Source: Gp13-AA77 sp035949375 (GTDB lineage Bacteria > Acidobacteriota > Terriglobia > UBA7540). Taken from it: 64,000 nucleotides of DNA. The translations under genes and the position numbers were made by a program. How positions within the stretch are numbered: position 1 is the first letter of the stretch; each line of letters begins with the position of its first letter. The notes beneath the pieces were generated by a model. The model was not told the origin of the DNA. It saw only the letters and a list, made by a program, of their open reading frames with translations, and did no database searches. The stretch is from assembly GCA_035949375.1 (NCBI GenBank), contig DASZIG010000089.1, forward strand, positions 1-64,000, read 5' to 3'. Below, in pieces: positions 34,675 through 42,863 of this stretch.

Positions 34675-36282
34675 GTGGCAACGAATATGAAAGCGAAACG
34701 CGGTAAGTCGAATACGGGCCCGGCCGCCGGGGACAGAAATCGGGTTCCGAAACTCAAATCCGAATCCCGAGCTCCGAATCTCGAACCACGGGTTTCGAGC
34801 CGCGACGTCCAGCCCACGCCGGCCGATCTCAGGTCCGGGATTTTGCTTCGCCCGTACCAGCAGCGTTGGGTGAGCGATCCGGAGCGTTTCGCCTTCGCGA
34901 TAAAGAGCGCGCAAATCGGTTATTCCACGGCCACAGCGGCATGGGCGGTGGACCGTTGCCTGCGGAATCCGCGGCACAACATCATCTTCCTGTCGCGATC
35001 GGAGCGCCAGGCGTTGGAACTTGGCGAGAAGGCCAAAGCCTGGGTGGACGGTTTCCAGGGTGTCGCGGCCGACTGGTCGCCGAACATCCCCTTCGGGGGC
35101 ACGTCAGCGCTGCAGCACGAAATCCGCTTCGGCAACGGCTCGCGGATCATTGTGCTCGCTGCCAATCCCGACACTGCCCGCGGCTATACCGGGGATGTCG
35201 TGCTCGACGAGTTCGCGTTTCACAAGGATTCGCAGGCCATCTTCACTGCCGTCTACCGCCAGGTGTCACTCGGCTACGCCATGCGGATCCTCTCCACGCC
35301 CAATGGTCAGCAGGGCAAGTTTTATGACCTGGCAAAGCAATTGGGATTGGACTCGGGCGCCAGGCCGGAATCCCAGCCCGTCAGGGTCGCGAGTGAGGTA
35401 ATCGCAAATCGAGGATCATCCGACCGACCGGTCACGCGGCCGATCAATCCCTGGTCCGGCCATTGGTGCGACATCTTTATGGCCGTTGAGGACGGCCTAG
35501 ACCTCAATCCCGAAGGGGTCCGGGCCGGCTGTGACGACGACACCTGGCTGCAGGAATATTGCTGCCAGTTCGTGAGTCAGGCGAGCGAGTGGATCTCGCC
35601 GGAACTGTTTCAGCAGTGCGCATCAAGTGAAGCAACTACAGACCTGTTCGCAGCGGCTGCCGGGCGATTTGGCGTCGCGGACGACGGTTTGGTGGCAACG
35701 GACCATGGGGAAGGGACGGCGGCCTGTCTTTACGCAGGCTGGGATATCGCCCGCAATCGCGATCTCTCCGTGATCTGGATCAATGAGATGGTTGGCGACG
35801 TCACCTGGACGCGCGGTGTGATCGAGATGAAGAACACTCCCACGCCAGATCAGATTCGCGAAGCGCGAGCCCTGATGCCGCGCCTGAGCCGCCTCGTGAT
35901 CGATAAGGGCGGCATGGGGCTGGTGATCTTCGAGGCGCTGGAGCGCGAGTTCCCGGGCCAAGTGGAAGGGGTTCAGTTCACCCAGCCCAGGAAAGAAGCC
36001 ATGGCGGTGATGGCCAAGCGCCGCATGGAAGAGCAGAAGGTGCGCTTGCCCGATACGAACGGCATCCGCCAGTCATTCCGTAGCGTGAAGAAGAGCGTCA
36101 ATGCCTTGGGCCAGGCGCGCTTTGACGCCGAGCACGACACCCGCTTCGGCCACGCCGACCATTGGTGGGCTTTCTGCCTGGCCGAATCCGCCGCCCTGCA
36201 GCCGGCGGCTTATCACCTGGCGGAGGTCGGCCGCCTGTTCGGCACGCCCGTGATCTCCGGGGCGAAGGGGTGGGTTCTTTAG
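34675..36282 (+). CDS. Phage terminase large subunit (Mu gp28-like)
   Basis: About 535 residues from GTG 34675 (ATG 34687 is an alternative). It is an ATPase-nuclease that packages DNA. The ATPase region has a deviant Walker A of the Mu gp28 style (KSAQIGYST, about 77-85), Walker B with catalytic Glu in VVLDEFAFHKD, and the coupling motif STPNG. The RNase H-like nuclease has acidic residues in YAGWDIARNRD, VIDKGGMG and HADHWWAF. Residues about 22-42 are encoded by type C repeat words, an apparent insertion in the N-terminal region. All catalytic positions I can place look intact. Confidence 0.88.
   Translation: MATNMKAKRGKSNTGPAAGDRNRVPKLKSESRAPNLEPRVSSRDVQPTPADLRSGILLRPYQQRWVSDPERFAFAIKSAQIGYSTATAAWAVDRCLRNPRHNIIFLSRSERQALELGEKAKAWVDGFQGVAADWSPNIPFGGTSALQHEIRFGNGSRIIVLAANPDTARGYTGDVVLDEFAFHKDSQAIFTAVYRQVSLGYAMRILSTPNGQQGKFYDLAKQLGLDSGARPESQPVRVASEVIANRGSSDRPVTRPINPWSGHWCDIFMAVEDGLDLNPEGVRAGCDDDTWLQEYCCQFVSQASEWISPELFQQCASSEATTDLFAAAAGRFGVADDGLVATDHGEGTAACLYAGWDIARNRDLSVIWINEMVGDVTWTRGVIEMKNTPTPDQIREARALMPRLSRLVIDKGGMGLVIFEALEREFPGQVEGVQFTQPRKEAMAVMAKRRMEEQKVRLPDTNGIRQSFRSVKKSVNALGQARFDAEHDTRFGHADHWWAFCLAESAALQPAAYHLAEVGRLFGTPVISGAKGWVL
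34739..34800. repeat. Type C repeat words inside the terminase gene
   Basis: Reiterated ccgaaactc, ccgaatccc and ccgaatctc words run in frame near the terminase 5' end, with a small internal inverted repeat (CTCGAACC / GGTTTCGAG). The same word type forms the rplU-rpmA hairpin. Confidence 0.6.
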
Positions 36283-36286
36283 GAGT

Positions 36287-36381
36287 AGTGACAAGTGGCG
36301 AGTGACGAGGCCACGAGGAGCAAGTTCGAGGATCGGCCATTGAGTCAATGAGGCATCTTCAATGGGTCAATGACTCAATTG
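36287..36381. repeat. Adjacent type A and type B repeat words after the terminase gene
   Basis: Type A words (agtgacaagtggcgag) at 36287-36310 are followed by a type B hairpin at 36338-36381, whose TTGAGTCA and TGACTCAA arms are exact inverses. Confidence 0.65.
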
Positions 36382-36410
36382 GGTTTCCGACTTCGATAAG
36401 GAGAGAGCAA

Positions 36411-36665
36411 ATGGTCACGAAATTCTCCATGGTATTGGACGGGATGCTGGCACCCATCGTGGTGCTGGCGCTGGTGGTGGTGGCTGTCGGGTTTCTTGTG
36501 CTCGTCAGCCGGCTGAGCTGGGCGGCGCGCGAGTTCGTGGTCACCTGCCGCGAGCGGCAGCGGTCGCACCGCCGGCTGGTGGAGATGCTGCAGGAGCACC
36601 TGGAGAGCAGCGATCCGGGTCTGGAGCAGCTCTGGTCCGCGTCGGCGGCCCTGTCGGCGTGCTGA
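36411..36665 (+). CDS. Small single-TM phage-block protein
   Basis: 84 residues with one strong membrane helix (about 12-34, rich in Val/Leu/Ala) and a basic helical cytoplasmic tail. AAGGAGAG six bases before the ATG at 36411 makes this start secure. It sits between the terminase and the holin-like gene, so it could be a lysis accessory; this is a guess from position. Confidence 0.6.
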   Translation: MVTKFSMVLDGMLAPIVVLALVVVAVGFLVLVSRLSWAAREFVVTCRERQRSHRRLVEMLQEHLESSDPGLEQLWSASAALSAC

Positions 36666-37059
36666 GAAAGCAGTGACGAGTGATGAGTGACCGGTAGGAA
36701 CCGGGCTTGTCACCGGTCTCAAAAGTTTGTCCGTGCCCGTCCGTTCATCGGGGCGTCGCAAGCGACCCTCAGCGGGCTTGGACGTCCGGGTGGGGACGGA
36801 CACGGGCGAGATCTTACGATTTTGGGTCTTGGATTGGAGCGATTTTGGATTTGATGGCGGGTCGCAACCAGAGAAGCAAGCAAGAAGTGACAGGCATGAA
36901 AGCAAACGAAGATCAAACAGCAGGAGGTAGTAAGTTAGCAGTCGGAGTCGGAACAGCAATTGTCGGGTGGCAAGTTTCATAGACCCGATGGAAAGCGGGC
37001 CGTCGATAACGTGACAACGAACGACGGGACCACGGACGACTGACAACTGACAACCAATT
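36666..37059. other. 394-bp region of repeat words, no convincing gene
   Basis: It contains type A words (36671-36692) and an inverted repeat of GTGCCCGTCC/GGACGGACAC (about 36733-36803). It also has direct words gattttgg(g/a) at about 36818-36854, and type D words (36932-37057) leading up to the holin ATG. A 28-codon ORF at 36896-36982 with no homology I recognise is the only candidate gene and is doubtful. Such a loose stretch is unusual in phage late operons. Confidence 0.5.
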
Positions 37060-37581
37060 ATGGGCGGATTTACGGCAATCTTCAAAGGTCTGGTGGGCGG
37101 TGATCCGCTCAAGTCGATTGGTGATTTGATCGATCAGTTTCACCTCTCTCCCGAGCAAAAGGCCCAGATGCAGCAGGCGGCGCAGGAGCTTGAGGCGCAA
37201 CGGACGCAGATCGAGGCGGCGCGCGACGAAGCCCTGGCCGAGATTCAGGGTCAGAACATCCGCGCGGAGACCGAGAGCGAGGACGCCTACGTGCGGCGCG
37301 CGCGCCCGACGTTTCTTTACGTGATGATTCTGGGCATCGCCTTTTCGATCATCGTCTTTCCGCTCTTGAATTTGTTGACGCACAAGGGCTTGCAGATGGT
37401 GGATATCCCCGCGGCCTACCTGGACCTGTTTGGAGTGGCCTTCCTTGGCTACACCGGAGCGCGCACCTGGGAGAAGACGCGGGGCACCACCGATGACATC
37501 CAGAGCACGCTGCAGATTCACGCGGACCGGCTGAACAAGCTGGCGGAAACGAAGGCGGCGAATTCCGTTCGGGGATCGTAG
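37060..37581 (+). CDS. Holin-like protein, 3-TM gene-transfer-agent type
   Basis: 173 residues. It opens with MGGFTAIFKGLVGGDP, then an amphipathic Gln/Ala-rich helix, then hydrophobic segments at about 86-108 (PTFLYVMILGIAFSIIVFPL) and 118-138. A charged tail follows. This layout matches the 'holin of 3TMs, for gene-transfer release' family (GTA_holin_3TM) as I remember it. It would permeabilise the inner membrane for particle release. No endolysin gene accompanies it in the window. Confidence 0.7.
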   Translation: MGGFTAIFKGLVGGDPLKSIGDLIDQFHLSPEQKAQMQQAAQELEAQRTQIEAARDEALAEIQGQNIRAETESEDAYVRRARPTFLYVMILGIAFSIIVFPLLNLLTHKGLQMVDIPAAYLDLFGVAFLGYTGARTWEKTRGTTDDIQSTLQIHADRLNKLAETKAANSVRGS

Positions 37582-37631
37582 CGCAGCGCACTACGTTCCA
37601 GGAATTGCGAACCGGACAACGGGAGCGGTGA

Positions 37632-37943
37632 ATGTCGGCCTTGATCAATGACGTTCGTCACGAAGTGCAGCGCGGCGTGATCCTGATCATCCTGGTGCAC
37701 CGGAATCTGGAGTGGGTGCCTCTTTCGGAACTGCGGGCGCAGATGGCGCGCGGTCAAGGGTATGCCCTTACCGACGCCGAGTTGTGGTTTCATCTGCGCT
37801 ATCTCGCCGGCCGCAGCTACGTCGAGACGCGCAACTCGCGCCCGGGCCGCATCGAAACGGGGATCTTCCTGGTGCGCGCGTTGCCCAAAGCAGTGGACTT
37901 GTTGGATGGCAGGATCGAAGGGGATCCGGGAGTGGCGTTTTAA
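37632..37943 (+). CDS. Winged-helix protein, phage-block paralogue 3
   Basis: 103 residues, clear paralogue of the gene at 33660 (NDVRHEVQRG, LTDAELWFHLRYLAGRSYVE, KAVDLLDGRIEGDPG). GGGAGCGG precedes the ATG. It lies between holin and portal genes, away from the other two copies. Confidence 0.65.
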   Translation: MSALINDVRHEVQRGVILIILVHRNLEWVPLSELRAQMARGQGYALTDAELWFHLRYLAGRSYVETRNSRPGRIETGIFLVRALPKAVDLLDGRIEGDPGVAF

Positions 37944-37947
37944 GGAG

Positions 37948-38054
37948 ATTGATTCATTAAGCCATTGACTCAATATCTCGCGAATGACCAACAGAGACGG
38001 TACCCGAGGGCAGCGGGCGACTGAGTCAATGAACCAATGAGTCAATGAGTAATT
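37948..38054. repeat. Hairpin repeat, type B
   Basis: The arms at 37948-37976 and about 38020-38054 carry attgattca, ttgactcaat and gagtcaatga words as inverted copies, with a 43-base loop. It fills the spacer before the portal gene. Confidence 0.75.
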
Positions 38055-38070
38055 TTCCGCGGGTTTTCGA

Positions 38071-39639
38071 ATGTCCAGAACGAACGGCAAATACGGGAAC
38101 GGAAGGCAAAGCCAATCGGCGCGCCTCGACTCTGTGCTGGCAGCGCGCGACCGTGAGATCGGGTTGTCCCCCCAGGGACCGGTGCCCGGGTTCGCACCTG
38201 GTGCGAGTGCGCCGGTCCCTCCACCCACGCCGCCGCCCGGCCGGCATCTGCCCGTGTCGTCCACGTTGGGCGTTCCCGGCACGCCCATCATCAGTGGTTT
38301 CCTGGAAGACCTTGGCGAGTACAACGGCGAGCTGGCGGGACGCAACGCTCTGCCGATCTACGAAAAGATGCGGCGCGGCGACGCGCAGGTCCGGGCGACG
38401 CTGGCCGCCTGCAAGCTACCGGTGCTGAGCGCCAAATGGGAGATCATGCCGCAGGACGTCAGTCGCCAGTCGTCCGTTGCCAGTGGCGCGAGACCCGTTT
38501 CGTCAACCGGAGCGGGCTGCAATACGCAGGACAAGGCCAACGAGATTGCCGATTTCGTACGGACGAACCTCTTCGGCGGTCTCGAGTTTCGCACCTCGAC
38601 GGGCGGATTGGCCACGCAGAATTGGGATGAAGTGGTCCGCAATGCGCTGTTGATGCTCGATTTTGGCTGCGCCGTGCATGAGGACGTCTGGACTGTGGAT
38701 GGAAGCAGCATCCGTCTGCGCAAGCTCGCCGCCCGGCTGCCAATCACTTTGTATCGGTGGCATACCGAAGCGGACGGTGAGACCCTGCTCGCCCTCGAGC
38801 AGTATGGCTACCGGCGGGGACAGTACCTGAACGTCGTGGTGCCTGCGGACAAGTGCTGCGTCTTCACCTATCAGCAGGAAGGGGCCAACTTCTGGGGCAT
38901 GGCGCTGCAGCGTCCCATGTATCCCCATTGGTACGTGAAGAGCAATCTGTACCGGATCGACGCCATCGCCTGCGAGCGCAATTCCCTGGGCATCCCCGTC
39001 TTCAAGCTGGCGCCCGGCTTTTCCCAGCAGGATCGCGAGGCGGCTTACAACTTCGTCACCCAGTTGGCGGCGCACGAGGCGACCGGAATGGTGGAGCCCC
39101 CGGGCGACGCCGCCTCCGGGTTTCGGATCGTGGGCTACGAAGGTCACGTGCGCGATGTCGGGCCCTCGATCGAGCACCACAACGTGATGATCTCGCGGGC
39201 GGCCCTGGCCCTGTTCATGGACCTCGGCCAGGCGGAGCACGGTTCGCGCGCGCTCGGCAAGGAACACGCCGACTTTTTCATGCTGGCACTGCAGAACCTC
39301 GCCGACCAGATCGGACTGGCCATCACCAACAGCACGGTGCGGCGCCTGGTTTCTTACAACTTTGGAGATGACGCGCCGGTGCCGCGTCTGGTGGCCGCCA
39401 ACGTCCAGGCCCGAGGCCTCGCCGACATCGTGGAAGCGCTCACCGCGTTCGCCCAGGCGGGCCTGGTGGTCAGCGAAGAGAACCTGCGAAGTTTCATTCG
39501 TGAGGAATTGGCTCTGCCTCCCGAAAGCCACACCGGGCCGCCGGTCGTTCTTGGTCCGTCGTCGGTTGCAGAAGCGGACCTGCCGGCCACGGACCATGAA
39601 GAACGGATAACGAACAAGGGACAACGGACCAATGACTAA
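38071..39639 (+). CDS. Phage portal protein (DUF935, Mu gp29-like)
   Basis: 522 residues. It is the dodecameric DNA gate of the capsid. DUF935 features are YEKMRRGDAQVRATLAACKLPVLSAKWEI-like sequence near residue 95-125, a central crown (YRWHTEADGETLLAL), and HADFFMLALQNLADQI towards the C-terminus. The first 60 residues are Pro/Gly-rich and probably disordered. Residues about 129-140 (VSRQSSVASG) and the last 25 are encoded by repeat words. It overlaps the protease gene by 8 bp. In Mu a minor head gene (F, gp30) follows; here it is missing. Confidence 0.87.
   Translation: MSRTNGKYGNGRQSQSARLDSVLAARDREIGLSPQGPVPGFAPGASAPVPPPTPPPGRHLPVSSTLGVPGTPIISGFLEDLGEYNGELAGRNALPIYEKMRRGDAQVRATLAACKLPVLSAKWEIMPQDVSRQSSVASGARPVSSTGAGCNTQDKANEIADFVRTNLFGGLEFRTSTGGLATQNWDEVVRNALLMLDFGCAVHEDVWTVDGSSIRLRKLAARLPITLYRWHTEADGETLLALEQYGYRRGQYLNVVVPADKCCVFTYQQEGANFWGMALQRPMYPHWYVKSNLYRIDAIACERNSLGIPVFKLAPGFSQQDREAAYNFVTQLAAHEATGMVEPPGDAASGFRIVGYEGHVRDVGPSIEHHNVMISRAALALFMDLGQAEHGSRALGKEHADFFMLALQNLADQIGLAITNSTVRRLVSYNFGDDAPVPRLVAANVQARGLADIVEALTAFAQAGLVVSEENLRSFIREELALPPESHTGPPVVLGPSSVAEADLPATDHEERITNKGQRTND
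38456..38490. repeat. Type D repeat words inside the portal gene
   Basis: gtcagtcgccagtcgtccg and related words lie in frame in the portal coding sequence, encoding a Ser/Arg-rich loop in an otherwise conserved domain. Confidence 0.5.
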
Positions 39640-39673
39640 CCATCAATCGTCAATCGACCGTCGTCAATCGAGT
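39548..39673. repeat. Repeat hairpin spanning portal stop and protease start
   Basis: The arms about 39549-39568 (cttggtccgtcgtcgg) and 39612-39631 (gggacaacggaccaa) are inverted. They are followed by atcaatcgtcaatcg words up to 39671. The block encodes both the portal C-terminus and the first 15 or so residues of the protease. Confidence 0.65.
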
Positions 39674-41035
39674 GATTCCCGCCACTTCGTTTGGGAGCTC
39701 TTCTCGGCGGGGACGGCGGTCAAGCGCAAGGGCAAGGACCTGCACACGGTACCGGTGGCGGTGTGCGGGGCCTGGGTAAAGGGCGGCCATGAGTTCACCA
39801 TCACCGCCGAAGATCTCGAGGCCATGCGGCAGAATTTTGAAAAGCGCAAGACCGACATGGTGGTGATCGACTACGAGCATGCCAGCGAAGACCCCAGCGT
39901 GGCACGCGGCGGACCGGTGCCGGCGGCGGGTTGGATTCTTGATCTGTTCGTGGATCGCGCGCCCTCCGCCTCCGCCACGGATCAGGGGCGGATTACCAGC
40001 CGGCTGACGGCCCTGGTGGAGTGGACGCCGGAGGCGAAAGAGCTGATTCGGACGGGCCAATACCGCTTCTTTTCGCCGGCCATCGACTGGGGCGCCCGCG
40101 ACAAGGAGAGCGGACGGCCTCAGGGCGCGACGCTCACTTCGGGCGCCCTGACGAATCATCCGTTCCTCGAAGAACTGCCGCCGCTGATGCTGACCGATCT
40201 CAAGGCGGCCCCGTCTGGAGCTGCAGATAGAGGCGCCGTGCCCGAATCCCATTCCGGGTCCGGCAAAGGAGAAACCGAGATGGAGACGAAACGACTCAGT
40301 ATTCGCAAACTCACCGACGGCCCGCAAGCGGGGCACCACGGTGTTTTTTACGCGGACGACCTCGTGGGCTACATGACGGACGAGGACTTTACGCATTACG
40401 CCAAGCAGCATCTGGCGGGAGCCCGCGGGGACGGTGGAGAAGTGGACGCCGGCGGCGCGGAAGGGCTTTCCACGCTCTTCGCGGAGCGCGTGGGCGCGGC
40501 GGGGTCGGCGCTCGCAGAGATTCGCGGGCTCATCGAGTGTGGACGCCGTGCTCAGGCGCGCGAGCAGGAGTCGTCGTCGCAGGGCCTCATTCTGAGCGAA
40601 GTGGTGCGCGATGGCCGGCTGCGCCTCGACCGTGCGCTGGAGCTGGCGCGTGACCAGAAGATATCCCTGGCTGACTACGTGGCTGTGCAGGCCGCCGACC
40701 GCGCTCTCGATCGTGCGGTCGTCGAAGGCAAGATTCTGCCTCGCGATCGCCACTTTTTCTTCCGCGACGCGCTGGAGCGTCCGCGCGAATTCCGCGAGTA
40801 CGTGGAGCGCGCCGTGCCCGTATTGCGCCTGGGGTCGGATGGCATCGGGTCCGGCGAATCGCTTCCCGTCGATCAGGAAGTCGATCTGGGCGCCCGCCGG
40901 CTGATGAGCGAGCAGAAGATCCCCTATGGGAAGGCGCTCAAGGCGCTTTTCCGCGAGAATCCCGCGCTCGAACAGCGCTATCGCGCGGCGCACCGGCCGG
41001 AAGTGAAGACAGACGCGGAAGCGGCAGCGCAGTAA
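39632..41035 (+). CDS. Mu gpI-like prohead protease with C-terminal scaffold
   Basis: 467 residues. The first 190 resemble the Mu I protease: GTAVKRKGKDLHTVPV, DMVVIDYEHASEDP (His in the expected catalytic region) and a GALTNHPFLEELPPLML block, which is typical of this family. A Gly/Ser linker follows, then a helical, acidic C-terminal region from about 217 to 467 with scaffold character. In Mu the scaffold Z is made from an internal start of the same gene; a matching internal start is seen here (next entry). The N-terminal 17 residues are repeat-encoded. Confidence 0.85.
   Translation: MTNHQSSIDRRQSSDSRHFVWELFSAGTAVKRKGKDLHTVPVAVCGAWVKGGHEFTITAEDLEAMRQNFEKRKTDMVVIDYEHASEDPSVARGGPVPAAGWILDLFVDRAPSASATDQGRITSRLTALVEWTPEAKELIRTGQYRFFSPAIDWGARDKESGRPQGATLTSGALTNHPFLEELPPLMLTDLKAAPSGAADRGAVPESHSGSGKGETEMETKRLSIRKLTDGPQAGHHGVFYADDLVGYMTDEDFTHYAKQHLAGARGDGGEVDAGGAEGLSTLFAERVGAAGSALAEIRGLIECGRRAQAREQESSSQGLILSEVVRDGRLRLDRALELARDQKISLADYVAVQAADRALDRAVVEGKILPRDRHFFFRDALERPREFREYVERAVPVLRLGSDGIGSGESLPVDQEVDLGARRLMSEQKIPYGKALKALFRENPALEQRYRAAHRPEVKTDAEAAAQ
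40280..41035 (+). CDS. Internal in-frame scaffold protein (Mu Z-like)
   Basis: An ATG at 40280, in frame with the protease gene, is preceded by AAGGAG at 40266-40271 with eight bases of spacing, better than the site of the full-length gene. It would yield a 251-residue helical protein beginning METKRLSIRK, right after the Gly/Ser linker. This is the position and logic of the I/Z pair of phage Mu. It is likely but not proven. Confidence 0.55.
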   Translation: METKRLSIRKLTDGPQAGHHGVFYADDLVGYMTDEDFTHYAKQHLAGARGDGGEVDAGGAEGLSTLFAERVGAAGSALAEIRGLIECGRRAQAREQESSSQGLILSEVVRDGRLRLDRALELARDQKISLADYVAVQAADRALDRAVVEGKILPRDRHFFFRDALERPREFREYVERAVPVLRLGSDGIGSGESLPVDQEVDLGARRLMSEQKIPYGKALKALFRENPALEQRYRAAHRPEVKTDAEAAAQ

Positions 41036-41039
41036 AAGG

Positions 41040-41127
41040 AAGTGGCTGGTGGTTAGTGGCTTGATGAAGTTGCTTGCCACTGACTGCCTGGTCCTCGTGC
41101 CGCGGGCCACCAGCCACTAACCACAGT
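41040..41127. repeat. Hairpin repeat (GTGGCTGGTGG words)
   Basis: The arms 41041-41062 and 41105-41127 (agtggctggtggttagtgg against ccaccagccactaaccac) are inverted copies with a loop of about 42 bases, a variant of type A. It ends 17 bases before the decoration protein ATG, just upstream of its ribosome site. Confidence 0.75.
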
Positions 41128-41144
41128 TTCGAGAGGAGAGGACA

Positions 41145-41630
41145 ATGGCAGGAGCACACAATGGTCTGACGCTCGGCTTCCGAGCGGACGCGAACGTGAG
41201 GATCTACAAATTCACCGCGCTGGTGCAATCGACGGCGAACGTGTCGACGCAGTCGCAGCAGTTCGCCGCGGTGCCGGGTGGCCCCAACGCGCCGGGCGTG
41301 CTCGGAGTGACGGTCGAGCACTTCGTGGAGCCGAATTACTTCGTCCCGGGGGGCACGAATCCGACGACGGTGACCGGCAGCACGCCGACGTTATACAACC
41401 TGCAGAATCGCGGCCTGACGCTGCAATTGAACGGCGTGGCGCGCTGCGTCGCGGCCGGGCCCATCAATCAAGGCCAACTCGTGAACGTCGCGGACAACTA
41501 CGGCCGGGTGAAAGCCGTGAACGAGGCTGCGGGTACCACGGTGTATCCGGTGGGCATGGCCCTGCACAACGTCGCCAACGTAAACGACGTGCTGCAAGTG
41601 GAGCTGAACTTCGCTCAGACGAAAGTGTAG
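41145..41630 (+). CDS. Putative capsid decoration/cement protein
   Basis: 161 residues, beta-rich with many Thr/Asn/Gly/Val, no signal peptide, placed between the protease and the major capsid gene as capsid-stabilising proteins usually are. The ribosome site GAGAGGAGAGGA is strong, consistent with high expression. No catalytic motif. The function is inferred from position and composition. Confidence 0.6.
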   Translation: MAGAHNGLTLGFRADANVRIYKFTALVQSTANVSTQSQQFAAVPGGPNAPGVLGVTVEHFVEPNYFVPGGTNPTTVTGSTPTLYNLQNRGLTLQLNGVARCVAAGPINQGQLVNVADNYGRVKAVNEAAGTTVYPVGMALHNVANVNDVLQVELNFAQTKV

Positions 41631-41656
41631 GGCTGACCGGCGGGTCGCCCGCTTTT

Positions 41657-41897
41657 GAGTGACAAGCGACGAGTGACAAGCGGCGAGCAAGAAGAGCACT
41701 CGCGCCAAGTCGCCAGGCGAACGTAACGCGGCTGAGGTGATCCCCGAGGCCTGGGCGGTGGATCTCAGCGGAAGGCGGCGTGCCTGCGGGCAGGACGGTG
41801 GTCGCCGGATAGCCTGAATTGCTCCGCGGTGCCGGAGTGCCTGACCCGATGACGAAGGCCTTTGGCTTGTCACTTGCCACTGGTCACTCGTCACTGG
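41657..41897. repeat. Type A hairpin arms with a 173-base loop before the capsid gene
   Basis: The 5' arm 41657-41691 (gagtgacaagcgacgag words) and 3' arm 41865-41897 (cttgtcacttgccactgg words) are inverted copies. The loop is much longer than in other copies and itself holds GC-rich inverted segments. The 3' arm runs into GGAGG, the ribosome site of the capsid gene. Confidence 0.7.
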
Positions 41898-41904
41898 AGG
41901 AAAA

Positions 41905-42843
41905 ATGGCAGACATTTCCCTGCAATACCTGGACCAGCCGCTCAACAACGTGAGCGTCGGTTATCAGAATGACGACTACTTCGCCGAGAGGTTGTTCCCG
42001 GTGACGCCGGTCAAGAAGCAATCCGGGCGCTACTGGGTGTTCGGCAAGGAGAAGTTCCGGCAATACGAGACCATCCGTCACGCCCGCGCCGAAGCGCGCG
42101 AGATCGCGCCCTGGTCGCTGTCGAACTCGCCTTACTTCTGCGACGACCACTCGCTGAAGGACGCGATTTCGGACGAAGAGACGGCCAACTCGGACGGCAC
42201 TGACCTGGAAGTCAATACGGTCGAGAATTTGACGGACGCCATCCTGCTCGACTTCGAAATTCGCGTGATGAACCTGGTGATGGGTTCGGCTTCGGTGGTC
42301 CCCACCACTACCCTGTCGGGCACGTCGCAGTGGTCCGACTTCGTGAACTCCGACCCCATCGCGGCGGTGGAGGCGCAGAAGACGGTGATCAAGCAGGCGA
42401 TCGCGCAGACGCCCAATACGCTGGCGGTGAGCTATCCGGTGTACTCCACTCTGCGGCAGCATCCGCGCATCATCGACCGCTTCAAGTACACCCAGGTGGG
42501 CGTGCTGCAGGCGGATCACCTGAAAAGCGCATTTGACGTGGACAATTTCTGGGTGCTCGGCGCGGAGTACGACACGGCGACGGAAGGCCAGTTGCCCGCC
42601 CTGAACTTCGTCTGGGGCAAGAACGCCGTGCTGGCTTACGTCCCGGACGAGCCGCGTCTTCGCGAGCCGGCCCTCGGATACTGCTTCCGGTGGCTTTTCG
42701 GCGCCCCGGAACTCGGCGGGACGCTCACCAAGCGTTATCGAGTGGAAAACCGCATGGCGGATGTCATCGAAGTACACCGCTATGACGACATCCAGGTCGT
42801 CGCGCCCCAGGCGGGGTTTGTGTTTCTCAATGCAACGCAGTAA
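41905..42843 (+). CDS. Major capsid protein
   Basis: 312 residues, the expected size for an unprocessed phage coat protein. The N-terminal NNVSVGYQNDDYFAERLFPVTPV and the C-terminal Arg/Tyr-rich strand region (RYRVENRMADVIEVHRYDDIQVV) are typical of a family of HK97-fold capsids. GGAGG six bases before the ATG supports strong expression. It stands at the right place after protease and decoration genes. Confidence 0.82.
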   Translation: MADISLQYLDQPLNNVSVGYQNDDYFAERLFPVTPVKKQSGRYWVFGKEKFRQYETIRHARAEAREIAPWSLSNSPYFCDDHSLKDAISDEETANSDGTDLEVNTVENLTDAILLDFEIRVMNLVMGSASVVPTTTLSGTSQWSDFVNSDPIAAVEAQKTVIKQAIAQTPNTLAVSYPVYSTLRQHPRIIDRFKYTQVGVLQADHLKSAFDVDNFWVLGAEYDTATEGQLPALNFVWGKNAVLAYVPDEPRLREPALGYCFRWLFGAPELGGTLTKRYRVENRMADVIEVHRYDDIQVVAPQAGFVFLNATQ

Positions 42844-42863
42844 AGGAAATAGCCGAGGATACG

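Noticed and set aside
36727..36930. 67-codon open frame after the small membrane protein
   Set aside because: It lies in repeat words and an inverted repeat, has no ribosome site and an Arg/Ser-rich nonsense-like composition.
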